DNA from: Planctomycetota bacterium
Lineage (GTDB): Bacteria > Planctomycetota > Planctomycetia > Pirellulales > UBA7805
NCBI GenBank assembly: GCA_003389215.1
Contig: QQVP01000118.1
Span: 1 to 60,360 of the forward strand
Reading direction: 5' to 3'
DNA length: 60,360 nucleotides
In this document: piece by piece, positions 8,101-15,525 of the stretch
Position numbering within the stretch: the stretch's first letter is position 1
Layout of the letters: each line of letters starts with the position of its first letter
Translations under genes and position numbers: made by a program
The notes under the pieces: generated by a model
Told to the model about the DNA's origin: nothing
Databases searched by the model: none
The model's input: the letters and a program-made list of their open reading frames with translations, nothing else

Positions 8101-8521
8101 AAACATTCCCGATCTGATCTACGACGCCGTGACGGGCGAAGTGATTTTGGATCCCGACGGCTCGTCGATCATCGGTTACTCGCTGCAGAACGAGAGTGGG
8201 GCCTTTCTGCCCGGCAACTTCAATCCGGTGCTCGGCGGTGTGGCCACGGCGACCTCGATCATCTTGGAAGAGGCAACGCTCGGCTCGCTGGGCGGTCCGG
8301 CCAGCATCGGCAATGTGTTCCCCACCGGCATGGACATTAGCGAACTGTTCGCGTTGCTGTCGGTAAACCAGGTGAGTCGTTCCTTGGGTACGCCACTGGT
8401 GCCGTTCGACCTGATCGTCGTCGTGCCCGAGCCGTCGACGTACGCGATGGCCTGCCTGTCGCTCGCGGCGCTCGGTCTTCTGGGTCGACGGCGGATCTCG
8501 ATGTTCGCCTCGGCACGCTGA
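5198..8521 (+). CDS. Fused PEP-CTERM polyprotein: three sorting units in one reading frame
   Basis: A 1107-residue open frame holding three secretory preproteins end to end. A first signal peptide (1-~26) follows the ATG at 5198, which has AGGGGA upstream. Unit 1 starts at Met45 with its own signal peptide (ends AEARA), a jelly-roll-like domain (ALLAYDGFNYEPVGS) and VPEPSTY at ~296 with an Arg-rich tail. Unit 2 starts at Met322 (ATG 6161) with a second signal peptide, a near-copy of the domain, and VPEPSTH at ~584. Unit 3 has a third internal signal-like helix (~624-642, ends APAQA), a different domain, the shared C-terminal module, and VPEPSTY at ~1076. No stop codon separates the units. Each unit alone would be a normal exosortase substrate. 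It could be a true polyprotein cut by signal peptidase and exosortase, or a recent gene fusion. Unit 2 could also be started internally at 6161, but no Shine-Dalgarno is seen there. Confidence 0.85.
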   Translation: MGATKYVGVIAICLAATPPAPATAATFDVRCRRRYVKIGSCGANMLRCVTSVGLALTLVLFAAEARAALLAYDGFNYEPVGSELRTHSGGGSFGFSTGWDFVTQNNHAFDIGAGGLVDATGNLHAVGNHATSVAFGNNRNVERVFDTPLGVSGTTRYFSFLMRPEGVLGGGAYNGWFAFTLRGTWDLSLGSGGGPTTYSVGRAGAPSTRVHTSTHAVVGETRFIVLRADFADGADTYSVFIDPVPGAPEPAVPDAVASSFDLGTITRIGMAGPGAFSLDELRVGETFADVTPVTVVPEPSTYAMAALGLAVLGYLGVRRRRMRGHGGSYGASLLRPALAVGTVLVLVTFAAEARAALLAYDGFNYEPVGSDLEIHSGGGSFGFSTGWDFATLNSHAFDIGGGSLPSVGGGPHRTGNRVSAPAFGSTNRDVARQLAVPLGTPGTTAYVSFLMRPEVMIGGPGITDGWFGFVMRGSGSVHVGRESFSSVYRIEGNSSVIAHSSTPMVVDETRFLVLRADFAAGNDTYSLFIDPVPGQPEPAVADAVMTTFDAGIITQVGLTGPGVFGFDELRIGETFADVTPVPVVPEPSTHAMAVLGLFGMGVVGWRRSNNLSRKFASSGFATHGGVRVLAIAVALVWSVAPAQAALTISNGTFDNPYGPIDTHGIGDFWKYADDWYTTTPGSFKNFTYAKDGIFLPVDEYYAYVDRPGSSIYQSLGTREPGDLTIQFEFDAFERGESSGNGEAFEQVVLEIYYDDSGGSFSPANGTEVDVLSLLDSVTILGSSLGFDGLAAGGPEQALNVTTSPLDLTGAPEGSEIYLRVSQGGNDGEPFLDNLSSQVVSSTPVPSDPSFSTTSNVETLDVDFGSVLVNSVTSPESFEVANLFSSVSQVFLTLDGITGSGDTTRLTTDLAPFADLAAGDFSSFEAALDTSLPGLFGASYELSFTDILGTNQTLTLNLSGEVALPANDPNIPDLIYDAVTGEVILDPDGSSIIGYSLQNESGAFLPGNFNPVLGGVATATSIILEEATLGSLGGPASIGNVFPTGMDISELFALLSVNQVSRSLGTPLVPFDLIVVVPEPSTYAMACLSLAALGLLGRRRISMFASAR
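5330..6997 (+). repeat. Tandem in-frame duplication inside the polyprotein (units 1 and 2)
   Basis: Unit 1 (5330-6160) and unit 2 (6161-~7050) are paralogs. Their signal-peptide ends and domain starts are nearly identical in DNA (GCAGCCGAGGCCCGCGCGGC in both, around 5381 and 6247). Both run through GGGSFGFSTGWDF, FDIG, FLMRPE, LVLRADFA, GETFADVTPV and VPEPST. Divergence is greatest in the middle of the domain. Confidence 0.85.
8096..8422 (+). repeat. Shared C-terminal module, copy 2
   Basis: The second copy of the module described at 3944-4263, again directly before a VPEPST signal. It contains IPDLIYDAVTGEVILD, GSSIIGYSLQN and SVNQVSRSLGTPLVPFDLI. Several DNA stretches match copy 1 closely. 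Confidence 0.85.
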
Positions 8522-8633
8522 CGTCCGCGAGCGTCGCCGCCCGACTTGCCGCGAACTTGAAGCCGTCGAAACCGTCGGCCCACCTGCGGGTGCTAGACGT
8601 GGCACGACCCGCACGACCCTCCCTGACGGTTGC

Positions 8634-8655
8634 CATGTTGCTTCTCTGCAACATG
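8634..8655. promoter_or_regulatory. Upstream activating palindrome for a sigma-54 activator
   Basis: A perfect 8-bp inverted repeat, CATGTTGC-N6-GCAACATG. Its centre is about 108 bases before the start site expected from the -24/-12 promoter at 8727, the usual position for an enhancer-binding protein site. Inference: target of a PrsR-type response regulator, as found with other PEP-CTERM/exopolysaccharide loci. Confidence 0.6.
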
Positions 8656-8726
8656 CGTGGTTGCCATTCTGCGAGAGATAGCTGCGGAACGCGGCAAAGC
8701 AAGGGCTAAACTTGCCTTAAGACCCG

Positions 8727-8741
8727 TGGCACGGGGGTTGC
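8727..8741 (+). promoter_or_regulatory. Sigma-54 (-24/-12) promoter of the exopolysaccharide-type operon
   Basis: TGGCAC (8727-8732), five G residues, then TTGC (8738-8741): TGGCACGGGGGTTGC matches the RpoN consensus TGGCAC-N5-TTGC completely, including the GG and GC dinucleotides at the right spacing. It lies 117 bases before the ATG of the first operon gene, in a 336-base gap with no gene. Confidence 0.8.
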
Positions 8742-8857
8742 GTGTCTGGTTCTCGGTGGCAGCGATGTTGCGCCGCTGCGGCGGCCATCAGGCCTGTTCT
8801 CCCCTGGCAACTCCGGCGAAGACGCGCTAACGAAGTCGAGATTTTCAGCGACTGGTC

Positions 8858-10000
8858 ATGATGTACGTCGTCAAGGAACACAGCGACTTGGATGCTCTGG
8901 CCACGCTGCAAAGCGACTGGCGAAGGCTGCTCAGCGCGACACCGGGCGGCGACTTCTTCCACACCTTTGACTGGTTGGAGGTGTACTGGCGCCATTTCGG
9001 CGCTGGGCATCAGCTCCGTGTGCTGGCACTTACCAGCGACGACGGTGTCGTTGGTATCGTGCCGCTGGTCGAACGCGATCACGCGACGCCCTTGGGCGCG
9101 TTTCGCAAGTTGACGTTTCCGCTCGACTACTGGGGTTCGTTTTACGGTCCGATCGGTGCCGATCGCGAGCGGTTGTTGGCCGCAGCGATCGCGCACGTGG
9201 CAACCGAAGCACGCGACTGGGATTATCTGGAGCTCAACTGGCTCGATCAGACGTCCTTGCTTGCGGACACCGCCGAGCACGCGCTTTGGCAACTCGGGAT
9301 GCAGGGCAAACGGCAGTTGGACTTCGACACCTCTATCGCCAAGCTGGGTGCTTCCTGGGAGGACTACTGGGCGGGGCGAAGCGGCAACTGGAGAAGCAAT
9401 TGCCGTCGCAATGAAAAGAAGCTCGCCAAACAGGGCACGATCGAACACGTACGCTATCGGCCTCGTGGTCAGGAATTTGGCGAAGAAGATCCCCGTTGGG
9501 ACCTTTACGAACAGTGCGAGCGGATTGCCGCCGCCAGCTGGCAGGCCTCCTCAACCGACGGCACGACAATCTCCCACGCGTCGGTGCGGCAGTTCTTGCG
9601 CGACGCCCACGAGGCGGCGACACGGGCAGGGTGCGTCGACCTGAACCTGCTGCTCGTCGATGGGGAACCGATCGCCTTCAACTACAACTACGTCTATCGA
9701 GGCTACGTCAGCAGTCTTCGCCTCGGCTTTCTGCCGGAGTTCCGCCAGTACGGGCCAGGCACCGTGCTGACCCGGCGGATGCTGCGCGACAGCTGCCAGC
9801 GGGGCGATCACACCTTCGATTTCCTGCCGGGCTCGGGCAAAGTGAAACGTCCCTGGCGAACAAAGGTCTGCGGAGGCGAACAGTTGCGCTACGTACCTGG
9901 CCGGCTGTCCCGCGTCGGCCTGTGGGAAACGGGCAAGTCGATTGTCGAGCGACTTCGCGGCCGTGACAGCGAGCTCGCGAAACTGGCCGTCGAAGACTGA
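8858..10000 (+). CDS. GNAT / FemAB-like acyltransferase, exopolysaccharide-associated
   Basis: A 380-residue cytosolic protein of the Acetyltransf_6 (BioF2/FemAB-like GNAT) type. Features: FFHTFDWLEVYWRHFG near the N-terminus, FRKLTFPLDYWGSFYGPI, SWEDYWAGRSGNWRSNCRR in the middle, and the C-terminal acyl-CoA-domain signature (LLVDGEPIAFNYNYVYRG, YGPGTVLTRRMLRD, FDFLPGSGKVKRPW). Such proteins are regular members of polysaccharide clusters linked to PEP-CTERM/exosortase systems, where they probably acylate a sugar or precursor. First gene of the operon behind the sigma-54 promoter. Two ATG codons in a row (8858, 8861) offer equivalent starts. Confidence 0.85.
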   Translation: MMYVVKEHSDLDALATLQSDWRRLLSATPGGDFFHTFDWLEVYWRHFGAGHQLRVLALTSDDGVVGIVPLVERDHATPLGAFRKLTFPLDYWGSFYGPIGADRERLLAAAIAHVATEARDWDYLELNWLDQTSLLADTAEHALWQLGMQGKRQLDFDTSIAKLGASWEDYWAGRSGNWRSNCRRNEKKLAKQGTIEHVRYRPRGQEFGEEDPRWDLYEQCERIAAASWQASSTDGTTISHASVRQFLRDAHEAATRAGCVDLNLLLVDGEPIAFNYNYVYRGYVSSLRLGFLPEFRQYGPGTVLTRRMLRDSCQRGDHTFDFLPGSGKVKRPWRTKVCGGEQLRYVPGRLSRVGLWETGKSIVERLRGRDSELAKLAVED

Positions 10001-10062
10001 AATGGCGGGCGGCGAGACACTGCCCCAATCCCATCAAAGTCGTTCCAACTTGGGTTAGCAAG

Positions 10063-10701
10063 ATGAAGAGCACAACCAAAGTCCTTTTGCTCATCCTGGC
10101 CATCTATAGCGTGGCCTTGATCGCCGTGGAATTGATGACGTCGCAAGACCACGTTCGTCATTACTTCACCGACATCGAGGGGCCGGTGCGGTTCTATGCG
10201 GTCAATACGTCGCTGTCGGTGTTCTTGCTGTGGGCGACCGCGCTCTTGTTCGCGGTCTGTCTGCTCTGCGTGAACAACCAAGACGGAGAACGACGTCTGT
10301 GGTGGTTCTTTGTTTCCCAAGTGGCCGTCTTTGCTTATCTGGGACTGGATGACCGGTTCAAGCTTCACGAGTCGTTCGCCTGGCGTTTGGGTATCGGCGA
10401 CCATTACGTGCTGTTCGTTGTCGCACTGGCAGAGTGCTTCTTCCTGTTGGCACTTGGCCGCCGCGAGGTCCTGACGGGCCGTTCCGGACGATTGCTTCTC
10501 GCGGCCGCCGTGCTGTTTGGCGTCATGATCTTCTTCGACGCCGTTGCGCCGCACGACATGGTGCTGCGACTGACGCTCGAGGATCTGGCCAAGACCTGGG
10601 CCAACGTGTTCTTCTTCGCCTTCGCCTGGCATCTTTGCTGCCAGCAGATCGAGAGACTCAAGGGGCTGGGTCATACGCATTTTGCAGAGACTCCCGCATG
10701 A
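10063..10701 (+). CDS. Integral membrane protein of unknown function
   Basis: A 212-residue protein with about six transmembrane helices (roughly residues 5-23, 46-69, 80-96, 112-128, 139-157 and 183-196). No family is recognised. The FFDAVAPHDMV stretch near residue 155 places charged residues at the end of a helix, and an acidic/basic pair (YLGLDDRFKLHE) follows the third helix. Its stop overlaps the start of the flippase gene by ATGA, so the two are translationally coupled. Position between an acyltransferase and a flippase suggests a role in making or exporting a surface glycan. Confidence 0.75.
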   Translation: MKSTTKVLLLILAIYSVALIAVELMTSQDHVRHYFTDIEGPVRFYAVNTSLSVFLLWATALLFAVCLLCVNNQDGERRLWWFFVSQVAVFAYLGLDDRFKLHESFAWRLGIGDHYVLFVVALAECFFLLALGRREVLTGRSGRLLLAAAVLFGVMIFFDAVAPHDMVLRLTLEDLAKTWANVFFFAFAWHLCCQQIERLKGLGHTHFAETPA

Positions 10702-12266
10702 GCCACGGCGACAAGAAACTGAAGGCGGACACGCTCATGCAGTCCGTCAGCTTTGCGATTGCGATCGCGCTGGTCTGCCGGTTGCTCGGGTTCGGTCGTG
10801 GCATCGTCCTGGGTCGGGCCCTCGACGCGGTCGAGTTGGGACGTTGGGCGCTGCTGACAAATGCGGTGGAGATTGCGGCGTTCGGTCTGTTGTTGGGGAT
10901 TCCCGCGGGCTTGAGCCGTTACGTGGGACGCCACCAGGAGCAGGGCACGCTGGGGCCGTTTCTGCGGCACGTGGCCTTGTTGCTGGGGACGCTGACCGTC
11001 GTGGCGCTGGGCGTGGGGCTCGCGTTTCCCGAGTTTGTGGGCCATTTGCTCTTCGGCGAGACGAGTGAACTATCGCTCGTATGGCTCGCCATGGGAGCGA
11101 TCGGGGCGACCGTCGCCTTCAGTGTCGTGCAGGGCATTCTCTACGGCTTACGATTGCTGCGGCTGAACTCGGTGCTCGAATTCCTGAAGAACTTCGGTTT
11201 CCTGGCGGTCCTTGGCCTCCTGATCATCTTCTGGCGCGACGATGTCTATGCGGCTGGTTTCGCGCACCTGGCCATGACGTTGGCCGCCACGCTGGCGATC
11301 AGCGGCTTTGTCATCCTCCGCTTGCGATCCGGTCCGGCGGTCGAACCGTCGTCGAGCAAGCCGCCACTGAGTAACGGAATCTGGTTGCTGTTCTTCTTTT
11401 CGCTCGGCTCGTGGAGCTTCGGTTCCCTGCAACGGATGTGTCGTGGTTTGGATCGCTACATGCTGCTGCACTTCGGCAACGTCGAAGCGGACGAGGCGCT
11501 ACGCCAGATTGGCGACTATTTTCTTACGATGAAGATCTGCGAGCCGCTGGGTCTGCTGGCCGGTGCGCTTTCCTGTGCTCTGTTGCCGCATGCCGCCCGG
11601 CAGTACGAATCGGGAGAGCGCGGGGAGCTCGCTCGACGTTTGATCCTGACTGCCAAGGTGACGATGCTCGCCATGCTGGGGGGCGGCTGCGCGTTGCTGT
11701 TCACGAAGTCGCTGGCATTTTCGATCTTGCTCGGTCATGAGCCGGCAACCGCCTCCTTCGCGCTGGCACCCGTGCTGATCAGCATCATCGTCCTGGCCTA
11801 CCATTCGATCATCCGAACGCACCTGCTGTGTGCCGAATTGGTCTGGCGTGTGGCCGCGATCTGGCTGCTGGCATTGGTGCTCAACGCCGGATTGAACTTC
11901 TATCTCGTGCCGCAGTACCAGCTCTATGGAGCGGTGCTGGCGACGATGATCAGCAGCTTTGTCGTGTTGGTGACGCTACTCATCATCTCGTACCGCAGCG
12001 GGCTGCCCGTCGATCGCGGGACGATGCTGCTGGCGGTCGCCCCCGCCGTCTTGCTTCTGCCTGCCTGGCTGGCGGCCTTGGTAACGCTGATCCTATTCGG
12101 GCTGGCGGCGAGGACGCCGCTGATTCTCTCGGCGGAGGAGCGGAGCCGCACCCTGGAGTGGTTTGTCAATCGCTTCGGTGACACCGCGCCGGCCCGGTTG
12201 GCCACCCGAACGCTCAGATCGTGGGGCGCGAAACTGCGCACCGGCGAGCGCAAAGCGACGCCCTGA
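10698..12266 (+). CDS. MOP-superfamily flippase (Wzx-like oligosaccharide translocase)
   Basis: A 522-residue polytopic membrane protein with about 14 helices, the size and layout of polysaccharide flippases. N-terminal features fit the family (SVSFAIAIALVCRLLGFGRG, ALDAVELGRWALL). It would move undecaprenyl-linked repeat units across the inner membrane. The start at 10698 overlaps the previous stop (ATGA), and the stop overlaps the next start (TGATG at 12264-12268). The open frame extends upstream inside the previous gene, but that part is not membrane-protein-like. The specific sugar unit cannot be read from sequence. Confidence 0.85.
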   Translation: MSHGDKKLKADTLMQSVSFAIAIALVCRLLGFGRGIVLGRALDAVELGRWALLTNAVEIAAFGLLLGIPAGLSRYVGRHQEQGTLGPFLRHVALLLGTLTVVALGVGLAFPEFVGHLLFGETSELSLVWLAMGAIGATVAFSVVQGILYGLRLLRLNSVLEFLKNFGFLAVLGLLIIFWRDDVYAAGFAHLAMTLAATLAISGFVILRLRSGPAVEPSSSKPPLSNGIWLLFFFSLGSWSFGSLQRMCRGLDRYMLLHFGNVEADEALRQIGDYFLTMKICEPLGLLAGALSCALLPHAARQYESGERGELARRLILTAKVTMLAMLGGGCALLFTKSLAFSILLGHEPATASFALAPVLISIIVLAYHSIIRTHLLCAELVWRVAAIWLLALVLNAGLNFYLVPQYQLYGAVLATMISSFVVLVTLLIISYRSGLPVDRGTMLLAVAPAVLLLPAWLAALVTLILFGLAARTPLILSAEERSRTLEWFVNRFGDTAPARLATRTLRSWGAKLRTGERKATP

Positions 12267-13615
12267 TGTCACGTAACTCGAACGGAACGATCGCGAACAT
12301 GTGCCCATCTGCAACCCTAACGTCCGAGCGAAATCCCCAGGTGCTCGTCCTGGGTGACGATACGCGCATCGTGATCTCCGTGGCTCGTTCGCTGGGGCGT
12401 CAGAATGTCGCGGTCGACGTCGCCTGGTGTGGCACCTACTGCCCGTCCCTCCGTTCGCGATACGTTCGCCAGGTCCACGACGTCGAATGGCCCCGCCCTC
12501 GGAGTACCGCCTGGCACGAGCAACTACGCGGCCTGTTGGCCACGACGAAGTACGATTTGGTCCTGCCGGTCACGGAGGCGGCCGTCTATGCCATGCAGAC
12601 GGATCGCGCGGAGTTCGCCGAGTTCGACAATCTCTATCTCTTGCCGGAGGAAACGTATCGTGTCGCCTCCAGCAAGCGGGAAACCTACCGTCTGGCCGAA
12701 CGGCTAGGCGTGCCGATTCCCCAGACCGATTCGGTCGACACGGCAGAGGACCTGGCGCGGGTCCTTCCCGATCTTCGCTTTCCCGTCATCGTCAAGCCGA
12801 TCTGCCCCGTTGAAGAAGTCGACGGAATCGACAAGCACTATGCACGGTCCGTCGACACGGCGGACGAGCTTCGCGCGTACTGGGCGCGACTTACCGAGCG
12901 GGGAGCCCGCGTACTCCTGCAAGAGTACTTCGAAGGCGTCGGGGTTGGCGTGGAAGTGCTCGTCCACCGCGGCGTGATTCGAACCGCGTTTCAGCATCAA
13001 CGGATCCACGAGACCAACGGCCACGGCAGCACCTATCGCAAGGGCGTGCCGGTGTCTCGCGAGCTGCTCGATGCCACGGGGCGACTGCTCGGCGAAATGC
13101 AGTACACCGGGGTGGCAATGGTGGAATACCGTGTCGATCCCGCAACCGGTGCATGGCGATTGATCGAAATCAATCCCCGATTCTGGGGATCGTTGCCGCT
13201 GGCAGTGGCCTCGGGGGCGGACTTTCCGTACTTTCTCTTTCAACAGTTGTGCGAAAGCGGGTGCGACCTTCCCCAGGCGTATCGGACCGGTTTGCGGTCG
13301 CGCGACTGGACCTATGACCTGATCTGGCTGTGGAGTCGGCTGACGCAATCGGGGGCACGGTTCCAGCGGGGTCAGGAGCGGTGGCTCGGCTGGAAGACCA
13401 ATGCCGTCTCCTGGCCGAGCGTCCTCTTGCATACGCTACGCGGTCTATTTGGCCGGGACGGCTGGGACACGTTCGCTTGGGACGATCCCGGGCCGGCGAG
13501 GGCTGAAGTCCGCAAGCTCGTGGGAAGCGCGCTGCGGAGGTGCCGTACCGCGCTGGCAGCAGGCGGGGCTTCGATCCTCTCCCACGTCCCTCGTCGGCAG
13601 CGTGCAACTCGCTAG
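12266..13615 (+). CDS. ATP-grasp domain ligase
   Basis: A 449-residue protein. An N-terminal Rossmann-like pre-ATP-grasp region (QVLVLGDDTRIVISVARSLG) is followed by an ATP-grasp fold: FPVIVKPICPVEEVDGIDK for nucleotide binding, VLLQEYFEGVGVGVEVLV, and the Mg-binding IEINPRFWGSLPLA. Proteins of this carbamoyl-phosphate-synthase-like type join a carboxylate to an amine or similar nucleophile through an acyl-phosphate, and they occur in polysaccharide and natural product loci. Last gene of the operon, with a one-base overlap with the flippase stop. A second ATG at 12299 is an alternative start. Substrate unknown. Confidence 0.8.
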   Translation: MSRNSNGTIANMCPSATLTSERNPQVLVLGDDTRIVISVARSLGRQNVAVDVAWCGTYCPSLRSRYVRQVHDVEWPRPRSTAWHEQLRGLLATTKYDLVLPVTEAAVYAMQTDRAEFAEFDNLYLLPEETYRVASSKRETYRLAERLGVPIPQTDSVDTAEDLARVLPDLRFPVIVKPICPVEEVDGIDKHYARSVDTADELRAYWARLTERGARVLLQEYFEGVGVGVEVLVHRGVIRTAFQHQRIHETNGHGSTYRKGVPVSRELLDATGRLLGEMQYTGVAMVEYRVDPATGAWRLIEINPRFWGSLPLAVASGADFPYFLFQQLCESGCDLPQAYRTGLRSRDWTYDLIWLWSRLTQSGARFQRGQERWLGWKTNAVSWPSVLLHTLRGLFGRDGWDTFAWDDPGPARAEVRKLVGSALRRCRTALAAGGASILSHVPRRQRATR

Positions 13616-13665
13616 AGCGCTTTTCATTTCCCTGCCGCGTCTCGGCGGGCTACGACCGCGTTTGA

Positions 13666-15398
13666 CGTCGTCGACCTGCATCGACGAATCTCCTGGAGTC
13701 GCGGCGCGTCGACGGGGCCTATCCGTCGACAGACGAGCTTTTCGAGGAAGTCAGCCAGCTGCTCGAAGCACTCGCCGCCACGGCGGGGCCGGGGTACTTT
13801 CTCGACGAGGTGCGCGAGTGGCTCGATCAGATTCGCATCTTCGGTTTTCATCTGACCTGTCTCGACGTGCGTCAGGATTCGCGCGTCCACGGCCCGGTGA
13901 TGGCGGAGATCCTCGCCCAGGCCGGTCTTTGCGACAACTTCGCGGAGCGATCGCCCGACGAGCAGGCTCAGCTACTCGCCGAGACCCTGGGAGTCGACGT
14001 CAAGCTGGACGAAGAATCCCTCTCGGAGGCGGCCCAGGAAACACTCCGCCTGTTTCGCCTGCTGCGCCGTGCCGCGAAGAGCTACGGCGCCAGCGCGCTC
14101 GGCGGACATGTGATCAGCATGACGCGCAACGCCGCCGATATTCTGACGGTGCTTTGGCTCTGGCGGATGCCGACCACGGACCTCGCGGCGGAGGAGTCGA
14201 CCGATAGCGGACCGCTGCCGATCATGCCGTTGTTCGAGACGATCGACGACTTGGAGCGAGCGCCGCAAATTCTACGGTCGCTGTTCGGCTTTCCCGCGTA
14301 TCGCGAACACCTGGCCGCGATGGGCGATCGCCAGACCGTGATGATCGGCTACTCCGACAGCACCAAGGATGGCGGCTACCTGACGGCTTGTTGGTCGCTC
14401 TACCACTGCCAGACGACGCTCCGTGAGCTGGCGGCGGAGGCAGGCATCGAGCTTACGTTCTTTCATGGCCGTGGTGGATCGTTGGGGCGGGGTGGCGGAC
14501 CGACCACAAGTAGCATCCTGTCGCTGCCGCCGGGAAGCGTCGACGGGGCATTGCGCTTGACCGAACAGGGGGAAGTGCTGGCCGACAAGTACGACGATCC
14601 GGCCATCGCGCATCGCCACCTGGAGCTGGTCATGTGGTCGGCCTTGATCGTCAGCGGCTCGCCTCCGGCAACGGCAGCCCCGAGTGGCGCGAGACGATGC
14701 AGACGCTTTCGACGCGGGCGTTCGCGGCCTATCGCGAGCTTTTCGACAAACCGGGCTTCGTCGACTTTTTTCGCCGTGTGACGCCCATCTCGGAGATCGA
14801 ACAGTTGCCGATCGGCTCGCGACCGGCGCGCCGCAAGGGTGGTGGACAATTGAAGGACCTGCGGGCCATCCCCTGGGTCTTTTCCTGGACGCAGGCGCGG
14901 TGCCTGGTGCCGGCCTGGTTTGGTCTGGGGACCGCGTTGACTTCCATGGTCGACGATCCCGAGTCCCTCGAGCGGTTGCGTACGATGTATCGGGAGTGGA
15001 CGTTCTTTCGCGTTACGATCGACAACGCGGAACTGGCGCTGGCCAAAACCGATCTGCAGATCGCCGAATGCTACGCCAACCTGGCTCGCGACACGGCCGA
15101 GCTGATGAAGATCGGTGCCTTCGTGGCAGAGGAGTACGAGCGCTCCGTCCGTGGCGTCCTCGCGGTGACGGGCAACGACGAGTTGCTGTCCGGAACCGCC
15201 TGGCTCCGCGAGTCGATTCGCGTTCGCAATCGTTACATCGATCCCCTGAATTTGATTCAGGTTGAGCTCTTGCGGCGTCTGCGGAAATGCCAGGAGGAAG
15301 AGGCGAACGAGGCCGCAGCCGCTCGTGAGGAGGAGTTACGTCATCTGACGCGCTTGAGCATCGCGGGAATTGCCTCGGGCATGCGGACCAGCGGGTGA
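13666..15398 (+). pseudogene. ppc: Phosphoenolpyruvate carboxylase, 5'-truncated and frameshifted
   Basis: Only the C-terminal two thirds of PEP carboxylase remain. An in-frame TGA at 13663 precedes recognisable sequence (FGFHLTCLDVRQ, GASALGGHVISMTR, GYSDSTKDGGYLTACW, FFHGRGGSLGRGGGPT). Around 14640-14690 the frame changes by one base: upstream reads VMWSALIVSGS and downstream resumes as NGSPEWRETMQTLSTRAF, then IPWVFSWTQ and the characteristic end GIASGMRTSG. Roughly the first 370-400 residues are missing, including the catalytic TAHPTE histidine region. Two independent lesions argue for decay, though a misassembly plus a base-call error cannot be excluded. Intact, the enzyme would make oxaloacetate from PEP and bicarbonate. 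Confidence 0.8.
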
Positions 15399-15525
15399 TT
15401 TCCGGCAGCTGGATCGTGGTGAAGCGTGTCGAATCGCGTTGCGATCGCGGCAGCGAGCGTCGATAATGCGGGCAGTCCCGCCGCGCGCCTTTCCGGTCTG
15501 TTTGGTCCCGCCCCGCCACTGCCTC

